Shown here: piece by piece, positions 52,295 to 64,000 of the stretch
How the letters are laid out: every line of letters starts with the position of its first letter
How positions within the stretch are numbered: position 1 is the stretch's first letter
Assembly: GCA_964057225.1 (NCBI GenBank)
Contig: OZ059895.1
Coordinates: 992,001-1,056,000, forward strand
Direction: 5' to 3'
DNA: 64,000 nt
Origin: Auanema rhodensis
Lineage: Eukaryota > Nematoda > Chromadorea > Rhabditida > Rhabditidae
The notes under the pieces: generated by a model
The model's database searches: none
What the model was told of the DNA's origin: nothing
Seen by the model: only the letters and a program-made list of their open reading frames with translations
Program-made: the position numbers and the translations under genes

Positions 52295-55200
52295 GGAATC
52301 TAAAAACATCTACTTTTTGCTAAATTATTTTGAAATTTTTCGAAAAAATTTTTGTCAAAATGTTTTTGGAAGCAATGTTGAGTGTACATGGAAACTCAAC
52401 ATACACTAATGCATCATTTTTCAAACGATCATAACTAATTTGTGTATTAAGCGTTTCTCAATGTAGTATAGTGCATTCGATGCGGATTTTTAAGCTGCGT
52501 CGATCTGTGTTATCAGATTTGCGCTAGCTTAAAAATGCACCGAGATATCAACTGATATAAGTTCACACTTATATCCTCGATTTTCACCCTGAAGAATTAA
52601 TTTTTTCGTTGAATAACATCGTCCATCGTCTTCGCTTTGAAAAATGGAATCTAAAAACATCTACTTCTTGCTAAATTATTCTGAAATTTTTCGAAAAAAT
52701 TTTTGTCAAAATGTTTTTGGAAGCAATGTTGAGTGTACATGGAAACTCAACATACACTAATGCATCATTTTTCAAACGATCATAACTAATTTTTGTATTA
52801 AGCTTTTCTCAATGTAGTATAGTGCATTCGATGCGGATTTTTAAGCTGTGTCGATCTGTGTTATCAGATTTGCGCTAGCTTAAAAATGCACCGAGATATC
52901 AACTGATATAAGTTCACACTTATATCCTCGATTTTCACCCTGAAGAATTAATTTTTTCGTTGAATAACATCGTCCATCGTCTTTGCCTTGAAAAATGGAA
53001 TCTAAAAACATCTACTTTTTGCTAAATTATTTTGAAATTTTTCGAAAAAATTTTTGTCAAAATGTTTTTGGAAGCAATGTTGAGTGTACATGGAAACTCA
53101 ACATACACTAATGCATCATTTTTCAAACGATCATAACTAATTTGTGTATTAAGCGTTTCTCAATGTAGTATAGTGCATTCGATGCGGATTTTTAAGCTGC
53201 GTCGATCTGTGTTATCAGATTTGCGCTAGCTTAAAAATGCACCGAGATATCAACTGATATAAGTTCACACTTATATCCTCGATTTTCACCCTGAAGAATT
53301 AATTTTTTCGTTGAATAACATCGTCCATCGTCTTCGCTTTGAAAAATGGAATCTAAAAACATCTACTTTTTGCTAAATTATTCTGAAATTTTTCGAAAAA
53401 ATTTTTGTCAAAATGTTTTTGGAAGCAATGTTGAGTGTACATGGAAACTCAACATACACTAATGCATCATTTTTCAAACGATCATAACTAATTTTTGTAT
53501 TAAGCTTTTCTCAATGTAGTATAGTGCATTCGATGCGGATTTTTAAGCTGTGTCGATCTGTGTTATCAGATTTGCGCTAGCTTAAAAATGCACCGAGATA
53601 TCAACTGATATAAGTTCACACTTATATCCTCGATTTTCACCCTGAAGAATTAATTTTTTCGTTGAATAACATCGTCCATCGTCTTTGCCTTGAAAAATGG
53701 AATCTAAAAACATCTACTTTTTGCTAAATTATTTTGAAATTTTTCGAAAAAATTTTTGTCAAAATGTTTTTGGAAGCAATGTTGAGTGTACATGGAAACT
53801 CAACATACACTAATGCATCATTTTTCAAACGATCATAACTAATTTTTGTATCAAGCGTTTCTCGATGTAGTATAGTGCATTCGATGCGGATTTTTAAGCT
53901 GCGTCGATCTGTGTTATCAGATTTGCGCTAGCTTAAAAATGCACCGAGATATCAACTGATATAAGTTCACACTTATATCCTCGATTTTCACCCTGAAGAA
54001 TTAATTTTTTCGTTGAATAACATTGTCCATCGTCTTTGCCTTGAAAAATGGAATCTAAAAACATCTACTTTTTGCTAAATTATTTTGAAATTTTTCGAAA
54101 AAATTTTTGTCAAAATGTTTTTGGAAGCAATGTTGAGTGTACATGGAAACTCAACATACACTAATGCATCATTTTTCAAACGATCATAACTAATTTTTGT
54201 ATTAGCTTTTCTCAATGTAGTATAGTGCATTCGATGCGGATTTTTAAGCTGTGTCGATCTGTGTTATCAGATTTGCGCTAGCTTAAAAATGCACCGAGAT
54301 ATCAACTGATATAAGTTCACACTTATATCCTCGATTTTCACCCTGAAGAATTAATTTTTTCGTTGAATAACATCGTCCATCGTCTTTGCCTTGAAAAATG
54401 GAATCTAAAAACATCTACTTTTTGCTAAATTATTTTGAAATTTTTCGAAAAAATTTTTGTCAAAATGTTTTTGGAAGCAATGTTGAGTGTACATGGAAAC
54501 TCAACATACACTAATGCATCGTTTTTCAAACGATCATAACTAATTTTTGTATTAAGCTTTTCTCAATGTAGTATAGTGCATTCGATGCGGATTTTTAAGC
54601 TGCGTCGATCTGTGTTATCAGATTTGCGCTAGCTTAAAAATGCACCGAGATATCAACTGATATAAGTTCACACTTATATCCTCGATTTTCACCCTGAAGA
54701 ATTAATTTTTTCGTTGAATAACATCGTCCATCGTCTTTGCTATGAAAAATGGAGTCTAAAAACATCTACTTTTTGCTAAATTATTTTGAAATTTTTCGAA
54801 AAAATTTTTGTCAAAATGTTTTTGGAAGCAATGTTGAGTGTACATGGAAACTCAACATACACTAATGCATCATTTTTCAAACGATCATAACTAATTTTTG
54901 TATTAAGCGTTTCTCGATGTAGTATAGTGCATTCGATGCGGATTTTTAAGCTGCGTCGATCTGTGTTATCAGATTTGCGCTAGCTTAAAAATGCACCGAG
55001 ATTTTAACTGATATAAGTTCACACTTATATCCTCAATTTTCACCCTGAAGAATTAATTTTTTCGTTGAATAACATTGTCCATCGTCTTTGCCTTGAAAAA
55101 TGGAATCTAAAAACATCTACTTTTTGCTAAATTATTTTGAAATTTTTCGAAAAAATTTTTGTCAAAATGTTTTTGGAAGCAATGTTGAGTGTACATGGAA

Positions 55201-58200
55201 ACTCAACATACACTAATGCATCATTTTTCAAACGATCATAACTAATTTTTGTATTAAGCGTTTCTCGATGTAGTATAGTGCATTCGATGCGGATTTTTAA
55301 GCTGCGTCGATCTGTGTTATCAGATTTGCGCTAGCTTAAAAATGCACCGAGATTTTAACTGATATAAGTTCACACTTATATCCTCGATTTTCACCCTGAA
55401 GAATTAATTTTTTCGTTGAATAACATTGTCCATCGTCTTTGCCTTGAAAAATGGAATCTAAAAACATCTACTTTTTGCTAAATTATTTTGAAATTTTTCG
55501 AAAAAATTTTTGTCAAAATGTTTTTGGAAGCAATGTTGAGTGTACATGGAAACTCAACATACACTAATGCATCATTTTTCAAACGATCATAACTAATTTT
55601 TGTATTAGCTTTTCTCAATGTAGTATAGTGCATTCGATGCGGATTTTTAAGCTGTGTCGATCTGTGTTATCAGATTTGCGCTAGCTTAAAAATGCACCGA
55701 GATATCAACTGATATAAGTTCACACTTATATCCTCGATTTTCACCCTGAAGAATTAATTTTTTCGTTGAATAACATCGTCCATCGTCTTTGCCTTGAAAA
55801 ATGGAATCTAAAAACATCTACTTTTTGCTAAATTATTTTGAAATTTTTCGAAAAAATTTTTGTCAAAATGTTTTTGGAAGCAATGTTGAGTGTACATGGA
55901 AACTCAACATACACTAATGCATCATTTTTCAAACGATCATAACTAATTTTTGTATTAAGCGTTTCTCGATGTAGTATAGTGCATTCGATGCGGATTTTTA
56001 AGCTGCGTCGATCTGTGTTATCAGATTTGCGCTAGCTTAAAAATGCACCGAGATTTTAACTGATATAAGTTCACACTTATATCCTCGATTTTCACCCTGA
56101 AGAATTAATTTTTTCGTTGAATAACATTGTCCATCGTCTTTGCCTTGAAAAATGGAATCTAAAAACATCTACTTTTTGCTAAATTATTTTGAAATTTTTC
56201 GAAAAAATTTTTGTCAAAATGTTTTTGGAAGCAATGTTGAGTGTACATGGAAACTCAACATACACTAATGCATCATTTTTCAAACGATCATAACTAATTT
56301 TTGTATTAAGCGTTTCTCGATGTAGTATAGTGCATTCGATGCTGATTTTTAAGCTGCGTCGATCTGTGTTATCAGATTTGCGCTAGCTTAAAAATGCACC
56401 GAGATTTTAACTGATATAAGTTCACACTTATATCCTCGATTTTCACCCTGAAGAATTAATTTTTTCGTTGAATAACATTGTCCATCGTCTTTGCCTTGAA
56501 AAATGGAATCTAAAAACATCTACTTTTTGCTAAATTATTCTGAAATTTTTCGAAAAAATTTTTGTCAAAATGTTTTTGGAAGCAATGTTGAGTGTACATG
56601 GAAACTCAACATACACTAATGCATCATTTTTCAAACGATCATAACTAATTTTTGTATTAGCTTTTCTCAATGTAGTATAGTGCATTCGATGCGGATTTTT
56701 AAGCTGTGTCGATCTGTGTTATCAGATTTGCGCTAGCTTAAAAATGCACCGAGATATCAACTGATATAAGTTCACACTTATATCCTCGATTTTCACCCTG
56801 AAGAATTAATTTTTTCGTTGAATAACATCGTCCATCGTCTTTGCCTTGAAAAATGGAATCTAAAAACATCTACTTTTTGCTAAATTATTTTGAAATTTTT
56901 CGAAAAAATTTTTGTCAAAATGTTTTTGGAAGCAATGTTGAGTGTACATGGAAACTCAACATACACTAATGCATCATTTTTCAAACGATCATAACTAATT
57001 TTTGTATTAAGCGTTTCTCGATGTAGTATAGTGCATTCGATGCGGATTTTTAAGTTGCGTCGATCTGTGTTATCAGATTTGCGCTAGCTTAAAAATGCAC
57101 CGAGATTTTAACTGATATAAGTTCACACTTATATCCTCGATTTTCACCCTGAAGAATTAATTTTTTTGTTGAATAACATCGTCCATCGTCTTTGCCTTGA
57201 AAAATGGGATCTAAAAACATCTACTTTTTGCTAAATTATTTTGAAATTTTTCGAAAAAATTTTTGTCAAAATGTTTTTGGAAGCAATGTTGAGTGTACAT
57301 GGAAACTCAACATACACTAATGCATCATTTTTCAAACGATCATAACTAATTTTTGTATTAAGCGTTTCTCGATGTAGTATAGTGCATTCGATGCGGATTT
57401 TTAAGCTGCGTCGATCTGTGTTATCAGATTTGCGCTAGCTTAAAAATGCACCGAGATTTTAACTGATATAAGTTCACACTTATATCCTCGATTTTCACCC
57501 TGAAGAATTAATTTTTTCGTTGAATAACATTGTCCATCGTCTTTGCCTTGAAAAATGGAATCTAAAAACATCTACTTTTTGCTAAATTATTTTGAAATTT
57601 TTCGAAAAAATTTTTGTCAAAATGTTTTTGGAAGCAATGTTGAGTGTACATGGAAACTCAACATACACTAATGCATCATTTTTCAAACAATCATAACTAA
57701 TTTGTGTATTAAGCGTTTCTCAATGTAGTATAGTGCATTCGATGCGGATTTTTAAGCTGCGTCGATCTGTGTTATCAGATTTGCGCTAGCTTAAAAATGC
57801 ACCGAGATATCAACTGATATAAGTTCACACTTATATCCTCAATTTTCACCCTGAAGAATCAATTTTTTTGTTGAATAACATCGTCCATCGTCTTTGCCTT
57901 GAAAAATGGAATCTAAAAACATCTACTTTTTGCTAAATTATTTTGAAATTTTTCGAAAAAATTTTTGTCAAAATGTTTTTGGAAGCAATGTTGAGTGTAC
58001 ATGGAAACTCAACATACACTAATGCATCATTTTTCAAACGATCATAACTAATTTTTGTATTAAGCGTTTCTCGATGTAGTATAGTGCATTCGATGCGGAT
58101 TTTTAAGCTGCGTCGATCTGTGTTATCAGATTTGCGCTAGCTTAAAAATGCACCGAGATTTTAACTGATATAAGTTCACACTTATATCCTCGATTTTCAC

Positions 58201-60013
58201 CCTGAAGAATCAATTTTTTCGTTGAATAACATCGTCCATCGTCTTTGCCTTGAAAAATGGAATCTAAAAACATCTACTTTTTGCTAAATTATTTTGAAAT
58301 TTTTCGAAAAAATTTTTGTCAAAATGTTTTTGGAAGCAATGTTGAGTGTACATGGAAACTCAACATACACTAATGCATCATTTTTCAAACGATCATAACT
58401 AATTTTTGTTTTAAGCGTTTCTCGATGTAGTATAGTGCATTCGATGCGGATTTTTAAGTTGCGTCGATCTGTGTTATCAGATTTGCGCTAGCTTAAAAAT
58501 GCACCGAGATTTTAACTGATATAAGTTCACACTTATATCCTCGATTTTTACCCTGAAGAATTAATTTTTTCGTTGAATAACATTGTCCATCGTCTTTGCC
58601 TTGAAAAATGGAATCTAAAAACATCTACTTTTCGCTAAATTATTTTGAAATTTTTCGAAAAAATTTTTGTCAAAATGTTTTTGGAAGCAATGTTGAGTGT
58701 ACATGGAAACTCAACATACACTAATGCATCATTTTTCAAACGATCATAACTAATTTTTGTATTAAGCGTTTCTCGATGTAGTAAAGTGCATTCGATGCGG
58801 ATTTTTAAGTTGCGTCGATCTGTGTTATCAGATTTGCGCTAGCTTAAAAATGCACCGAGATTTTAACTGATATAAGTTCACACTTATATCCTCGATTTTC
58901 ACCCTGAAGAATTAATTTTTTCGTTGAATAACATTGTCCATCGTCTTTGCCTTGAAAAATGGAATCTAAAAACATCTACTTTTTGCTAAATTATTTTGAA
59001 ATTTTTCGAAAAAATTTTTGTCAAAATGTTTTTGGAAGCAATGTTGAGTGTACATGGAAACTCAACATACACTAATGCATCATTTTTTAAACGATCATAA
59101 CTAATTTTTGTATCAAGCGTTTCTCGATGTAGTATAGTGCATTCGATGCGGATTTTTAAGCTGCGTCGATCTGTGTTATCAGATTTGCGCTAGCTTAAAA
59201 ATGCACCGAGATATCAACTGATATAAGTTCACACTTATATCCTCGATTTTCACCCTGAAGAATTAATTTTTTTGTTGAATAACATCGTCCATCGTCTTTG
59301 CCTTGAAAAATGGAATCTAAAAACATCTACTTTTTGCTAAATTATTTTGAAATTTTTCGAAAAAATTTTTGTCAAAATGTTTTTGGAAGCAATGTTGAGT
59401 GTACATGGAAACTCAACATACACTAATGCATCATTTTTCAAACGATCATAACTAATTTTTGTATCAAGCGTTTCTCGATGTAGTATAGTGCATTCGATGC
59501 GGATTTTTAAGCTGCGTCGATCTGTGTTATCAGATTTGCGCTAGCTTAAAAATGCACCGAGATATCAACTGATATAAGTTCACACTTATATCCTCGATTT
59601 TCACCCTGAAGAATTAATTTTTTTGTTGAATAACATCGTCCATCGTCTTTGCCTTGAAAAATGGAATCTAAAAACATCTACTTTTTGCTAAATTATTTTG
59701 AAATTTTTCGAAAAAATTTTTGTCAAAATGTTTTTGGAAGCAATGTTGAGTGTACATGGAAACTCAACATACACTAATGCATCATTTTTCAAACGATCAT
59801 AACTAATTTTTGTATTAAGCGTTTCTCGATGTAGTATAGTGCATTCGATGCGGATTTTTAAGCTGCGTCGATCTGTGTTATCAGATTTGCGCTAGCTTAA
59901 AAATGCACCGAGATTTTAACTGATATAAGTTCACACTTATATCCTCGATTTTCACCCTGAAGAATTAATTTTTTCGTTGAATAACATTGTCCATCGTCTT
60001 TGCCTTGAAAAAT
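52295..60013 (+). repeat. Block H: mixed monomers
   Basis: It opens with a 702-bp dimer repeated twice (52295-53698), marked by cttcgctttg and attattctg; the second copy lacks ctacttcttgct. The series 52997-54750 matches 43172-44925, 9,825 bp upstream. The monomer at 54751 carries tgctatgaaaaatggagtc, seen elsewhere only at 29138. Next come mostly tctcgatg/gattttaac monomers with 350-bp units at 54050, 55453 and 56505. Private changes include gatgctgatt (56154), atgggatc (57206), gaatcaatt (57557 and 57908), tgttttaagcg (58259) and cattttttaaac (58961). Monomers at 58961 and 59312 are near-duplicates. Confidence 0.8.
54751..55101 (+). repeat. Rare monomer variant, copy 2 (twin at 29138)
   Basis: It carries the same unusual start (ggagtc), the same altered junction (tgctatg), and tctcgatg, gattttaac and cctcaattttc, as in 29138-29488. 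The flanks differ from those of the twin. I infer a short long-distance conversion or exchange tract, or independent retention of an old variant. Confidence 0.85.
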
Positions 60014-63000
60014 GGAATCTAAAAACATCTACTTTTTGCTAAATTATTTTGAAATTTTTCGAAAAAATTTTTGTCAAAATGTTTTTGGAAGCAATGTTGA
60101 GTGTACATGGAAACTCAACATACACTAATGCATCATTTTTCAAACGATCATAACTAATTTTTGTATTAAGCGTGTCTCAATGTAGTATAGTGCATTTGAT
60201 GCGGATTTTTAAGCTGCGTCGATCTGTGTTATCAGATTTGCGCTAGCTTAAAAATGCACCGAGATATCAACTGATATAAGTTCACACTTATATCCTCGAT
60301 TTTCACCCTGAAGAATTAATTTTTTCGTTGAATAACATTGTCCATCGTCTTTGCCTTGAAAAAAGGAATCTAAAAACATCTACTTTTTGCTAAATTATTT
60401 CGAAATTTTTCGAAAAAACTTTTGTCAAAATGTTTTTGGAAGCAATGTTGAGTGTACATGGAAACTCAACATACACTAATGCATCATTTTTCAAACGATC
60501 ATAACTAATTTTTGTATTAAGCGTTTCTCAATGCAGTATAGTGCATTCGATGCGGATTTTTAAGCTGCGTCGATCTGTGTTATCAGATTTGCGCTAGCTT
60601 AAAAATGCACCGAGATATCAACTGATATAAGTTCACACTTATATCCTCGATTTTCACCCTGAAGAATTAATTTTTTCGTTGAATAACATTGTCCATCGTC
60701 TTTGCCTTGAAAAAAGGAATCTAAAAACATCTACTTTTTGCTAAATTATTTCGAAATTTTTCGAAAAAATTTTTGTCAAAATGTTTTTGGAAGCAATGTT
60801 GAGTGTACATGGAAACTCAACATACACTAATGCATCATTTTTCAAACGATCATAACTAATTTTTGTATTAAGCGTTTCTCAATGTAGTATAGTGCATTCG
60901 ATGCGGATTTTTAAGCTGCGTCGATCTGTGTTATCAGATTTGCGCTAGCTTAAAAATGCACCGAGATATCAACTGATATAAGTTCACACTTATATCCTCG
61001 ATTTTCACCCTGAAGAATTAATTTTTTCGTTGAATAACATTGTCCATCGTCTTTGCCTTGAAAAAAGGAATCTAAAAACATCTACTTTTTGCTAAATTAT
61101 TTCGAAATTTTTCGAAAAAACTTTTGTCAAAATGTTTTTGGAAGCAATGTTGAGTGTACATGGAAACTCAACATACACTAATGCATCATTTTTCAAACGA
61201 TCATAACTAATTTTTGTATTAAGCGTTTCTCAATGCAGTATAGTGCATTCGATGCGGATTTTTAAGCTGCGTCGATCTGTGTTATCAGATTTGCGCTAGC
61301 TTAAAAATGCACCGAGATATCAACTGATATAAGTTCACACTTATATCCTCGATTTTCACCCTGAAGAATTAATTTTTTCGTTGAATAACATTGTCCATCG
61401 TCTTTGCCTTGAAAAAAGGAATCTAAAAACATCTACTTTTTGCTAAATTATTTCGAAATTTTTCGAAAAAATTTTTGTCAAAATGTTTTTGGAAGCAATG
61501 TTGAGTGTACATGGAAACTCAACATACACTAATGCATCATTTTTCAAACGATCATAACTAATTTTTGTATTAAGCGTTTCTCAATGTAGTATAGTGCATT
61601 CGATGCGGATTTTTAAGCTGCGTCGATCTGTGTTATCAGATTTGCGCTAGCTTAAAAATGCACCGAGATATCAACTGATATAAGTTCACACTTATATCCT
61701 CGATTTTCACCCTGAAGAATTAATTTTTTCGTTGAATAACATTGTCCATCGTCTTTGCCTTGAAAAAAGGAATCTAAAAACATCTACTTTTTGCTAAATT
61801 ATTTCGAAATTTTTCGAAAAAATTTTTGTCAAAATGTTTTTGGAAGCAATGTTGAGTGTACATGGAAACTCAACATACACTAATGCATCATTTTTCAAAC
61901 GATCATAACTAATTTTTGTATTAAGCGTTTCTCAATGTAGTATAGTGCATTCGATGCGGATTTTTAAGCTGCGTCGATCTGTGTTATCAGATTTGCGCTA
62001 GCTTAAAAATGCACCGAGATATCAACTGATATAAGTTCACACTTATATCCTCGATTTTCACCCTGAAGAATTAATTTTTTCGTTGAATAACATTGTCCAT
62101 CGTCTTTGCCTTGAAAAAAGGAATCTAAAAACATCTACTTTTTGCTAAATTATTTCGAAATTTTTCGAAAAAACTTTTGTCAAAATGTTTTTGGAAGCAA
62201 TGTTGAGTGTACATGGAAACTCAACATACACTAATGCATCATTTTTCAAACGATCATAACTAATTTTTGTATTAAGCGTTTCTCAATGTAGTATAGTGCA
62301 TTTGATGCGGATTTTTAAGCTGCGTCGATCTGTGTTATCAGATTTGCGCTAGCTTAAAAATGCACCGAGATATCAACTGATATAAGTTCACACTTATATC
62401 CTCGATTTTCACCCTGAAGAATTAATTTTTTCGTTGAATAACATTGTCCATCGTCTTTGCCTTGAAAAATGGAATCTAAAAACATCTACTTTTTGCTAAA
62501 TTATTTCGAAATTTTTCGAAAAAACTTTTGTCAAAATGTTTTTGGAAGCAATGTTGAGTGTACATGGAAACTCAACATACACTAATGCATCATTTTTCAA
62601 ACGATCATAACTAATTTTTGTATTAAGCGTTTCTCAATGTAGTATAGTGCATTTGATGCGGATTTTTAAGCTGCGTCGATCTGTGTTATCAGATTTGCGC
62701 TAGCTTAAAAATGCACCGAGATATCAACTGATATAAGTTCACACTTATATCCTCGATTTTCACCCTGAAGAATTAATTTTTTCGTTGAATAACATTGTCC
62801 ATCGTCTTTGCCTTGAAAAATGGAATCTAAAAACATCTACTTTTTGCTAAATTATTTTGAAATTTTTCGAAAAAATTTTTGTCAAAATGTTTTTGGAAGC
62901 AATGTTGAGTGTACATGGAAACTCAACATACACTAATGCATCATTTTTCAAACAATCATAACTAAATTGTGTAATAAGCGTTTCTCAATGTAGTATAGTG

Positions 63001-64000
63001 CATTCGATGCGGATTTTTAAGCTGCGTCGATCTGTGTTATCAGATTTGCGCTAGCTTAAAAATGCACCGAGATATCAACTGATATAAGTTCACACTTATA
63101 TCCTCGATTTTCACCCTGAAGAATTAATTTTTTTGTTGAATAACATCGTCCATCGTCTTTGCCTTGAAAAATGAAATCTAAAAACATCTACTTTTTGCTA
63201 AATTATTTTGAAATTTTTCGAAAAAATTTTTGTCAAAATGTTTTTGGAAGCAATGTTGAGTGTACATGGAAACTCAACATACACTAATGCATCATTTTTC
63301 AAACGATCATAACTAATTTTTGTATTAAGCGTTTCTCGATGTAGTATAGTGCATTCGATGCGGATTTTTAAGCTGCGTCGATCTGTGTTATCAGATTTGC
63401 GCTAGCTTAAAAATGCACCGAGATTTTAACTGATATAAGTTCACACTTATATCCTCGATTTTCACCCTGAAGATCTAATTTTTTCGTTGAATAACATTGT
63501 CCATCGTCTTTGCCTTGAAAAATGGAATCTAAAAACATCTACTTTTTGCTAAATTATTTCGAAATTTTTCAAAAAAATTTTTGTCAAAATGTTTTTGGAA
63601 GCAATGTTGAGTGTACATGGAAACTCAACATACACTAATGCATCATTTTTCAAACGATCATAACTAATTTTTGTATTAAGCGTGTCTCAATGTAGTATAG
63701 TGCATTTGATGCGGATTTTTAAGCTGCGTCGATCTGTGTTATCAGATTTGCGCTAGCTTAAAAATGCACCGAGATATCAACTGATATAAGTTCACACTTA
63801 TATCCTCGATTTTCACCCTGAAGAATTAATTTTTTCGTTGAATAACATTGTCCATCGTCTTTGCCTTGAAAAAAGGAATCTAAAAACATCTACTTTTTGC
63901 TAAATTATTTCGAAATTTTTCGAAAAAACTTTTGTCAAAATGTTTTTGGAAGCAATGTTGAGTGTACATGGAAACTCAACATACACTAATGCATCATTTT
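60014..64000 (+). repeat. Block I: attatttcgaaatttttcg subfamily, continues past window
   Basis: Monomers from 60365 on mostly have ttatttcgaaatttttcg, giving two TTCGAA palindromes 10 bp apart, plus ccttgaaaaaagg in the earlier copies. Monomers at 60365 and 61067 share aaaacttttg and aatgcagta; those at 60716, 61418 and 61769 share the plain form, so a 702-bp dimer is visible. Monomers at 62120 and 62471 have aaaacttttg with catttgatg. After an interruption (62822, 63173), gcgtgtctc plus catttgatg at 63524 repeats the monomer at 60014, 3,510 bp away, so a ten-monomer unit may be restarting at the window edge. Confidence 0.82.
63875..64000 (+). repeat. Partial satellite monomer at the window edge
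   Basis: This is the first 126 bp of the next monomer, cut by the window end. It has attatttcgaaatttttcg and aaaacttttg, matching the monomer at 60365 over this span. The array therefore continues to the right. Confidence 0.9.

Larger units (their letters stand above)
1..64000 (+). repeat. Satellite DNA array, 351-bp monomer, about 182 copies
   Basis: Monomer starts, taken at the GG before AATCTAAAAAC, fall at 8, 359, 710, 1061 and so on to 63875 without a break. From 8 to 63875 there are 182 full units: 167 of 351 bp and 15 of 350 bp. All copies are in the same direction, and I found no insertion, transposon or foreign sequence. Copies differ by a handful of substitutions at recurrent sites. 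A sampled unit is about 32% G+C. A two-nucleosome-sized, homogenised, gene-free array of this size is typical of centromeric or pericentromeric heterochromatin in eukaryotes (known of satellites generally; location here is inferred). The family is not one I recognise. Both array ends lie outside the window. The strand is arbitrary. Confidence 0.98.

Noticed and set aside
1-64000. CRISPR array
   Set aside because: The repeat is 351 bp with no unique spacers, and the whole unit is repeated. The organisation is satellite DNA.
1-64000. Telomeric or subtelomeric repeats
   Set aside because: No runs of TTAGG, TTAGGG or similar short repeats occur anywhere in the window.
1-64000. Identification as Drosophila 1.688 (359-bp), Tribolium or another named satellite
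   Set aside because: Length and AT-richness are similar, but I could not match enough sequence to any family I know well.
1-64000. Transposable element origin (terminal repeats, transposase or RT remains)
   Set aside because: No long ORF remains, no target-site duplications and no terminal structure distinct from the monomer were seen.

Overview
The whole 64 kb window is one uninterrupted tandem array of a single AT-rich satellite. I count 182 complete head-to-tail monomers between 8 and 63874, plus a 7-bp piece at the left edge and a 126-bp piece at the right edge. Of these, 167 monomers are 351 bp and 15 are 350 bp; that one-base class explains all length variation I could find. A representative monomer (359-709) is about 32% G+C. 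I see no protein-coding gene, rRNA, tRNA, CRISPR array, transposon, simple-sequence interruption or inverted monomer, and neither array edge is inside the window.

This is the organisation of eukaryotic centromeric or pericentromeric heterochromatin. A 351-bp repeat is about two nucleosome lengths, as in many insect and other arthropod satellites. I do not recognise the family and cannot name the organism. An arthropod is only a guess from unit length, AT-richness and general style.

The monomers are arranged in blocks of local higher-order repeats (HORs) that change along the array: a four-monomer 1,404-bp HOR (1-9835); three-monomer 1,053-bp units (9836-12994); mainly two-monomer 702-bp units (12995-19312); three-monomer units again (19313-26332); a diverse section where the 350-bp class first appears and a 2,807-bp eight-monomer unit is repeated with a two-monomer expansion (26333-37558); a mixed section with a 2,456-bp seven-monomer repeat (37559-46680); two adjacent eight-monomer 2,807-bp units with no difference that I could see (46681-52294); another mixed section (52295-60013); and a distinct subfamily with two-monomer repeats up to the window edge (60014-64000). 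This mosaic fits repeated unequal crossing-over or gene conversion, with exchange over about 7-25 kb as well.

Every monomer carries the same internal architecture: a 12-bp palindrome in an A/T-tract region, a block of about 62 bp with almost no variation around a dyad, a variable middle segment, a long imperfect inverted repeat, and a 9-bp-arm/4-nt-loop hairpin. Because 351 is divisible by 3, reading frames continue from monomer to monomer. The two longest open frames (35931-36170 and 37146-37337, minus strand) are chance losses of recurring stop codons, not genes.
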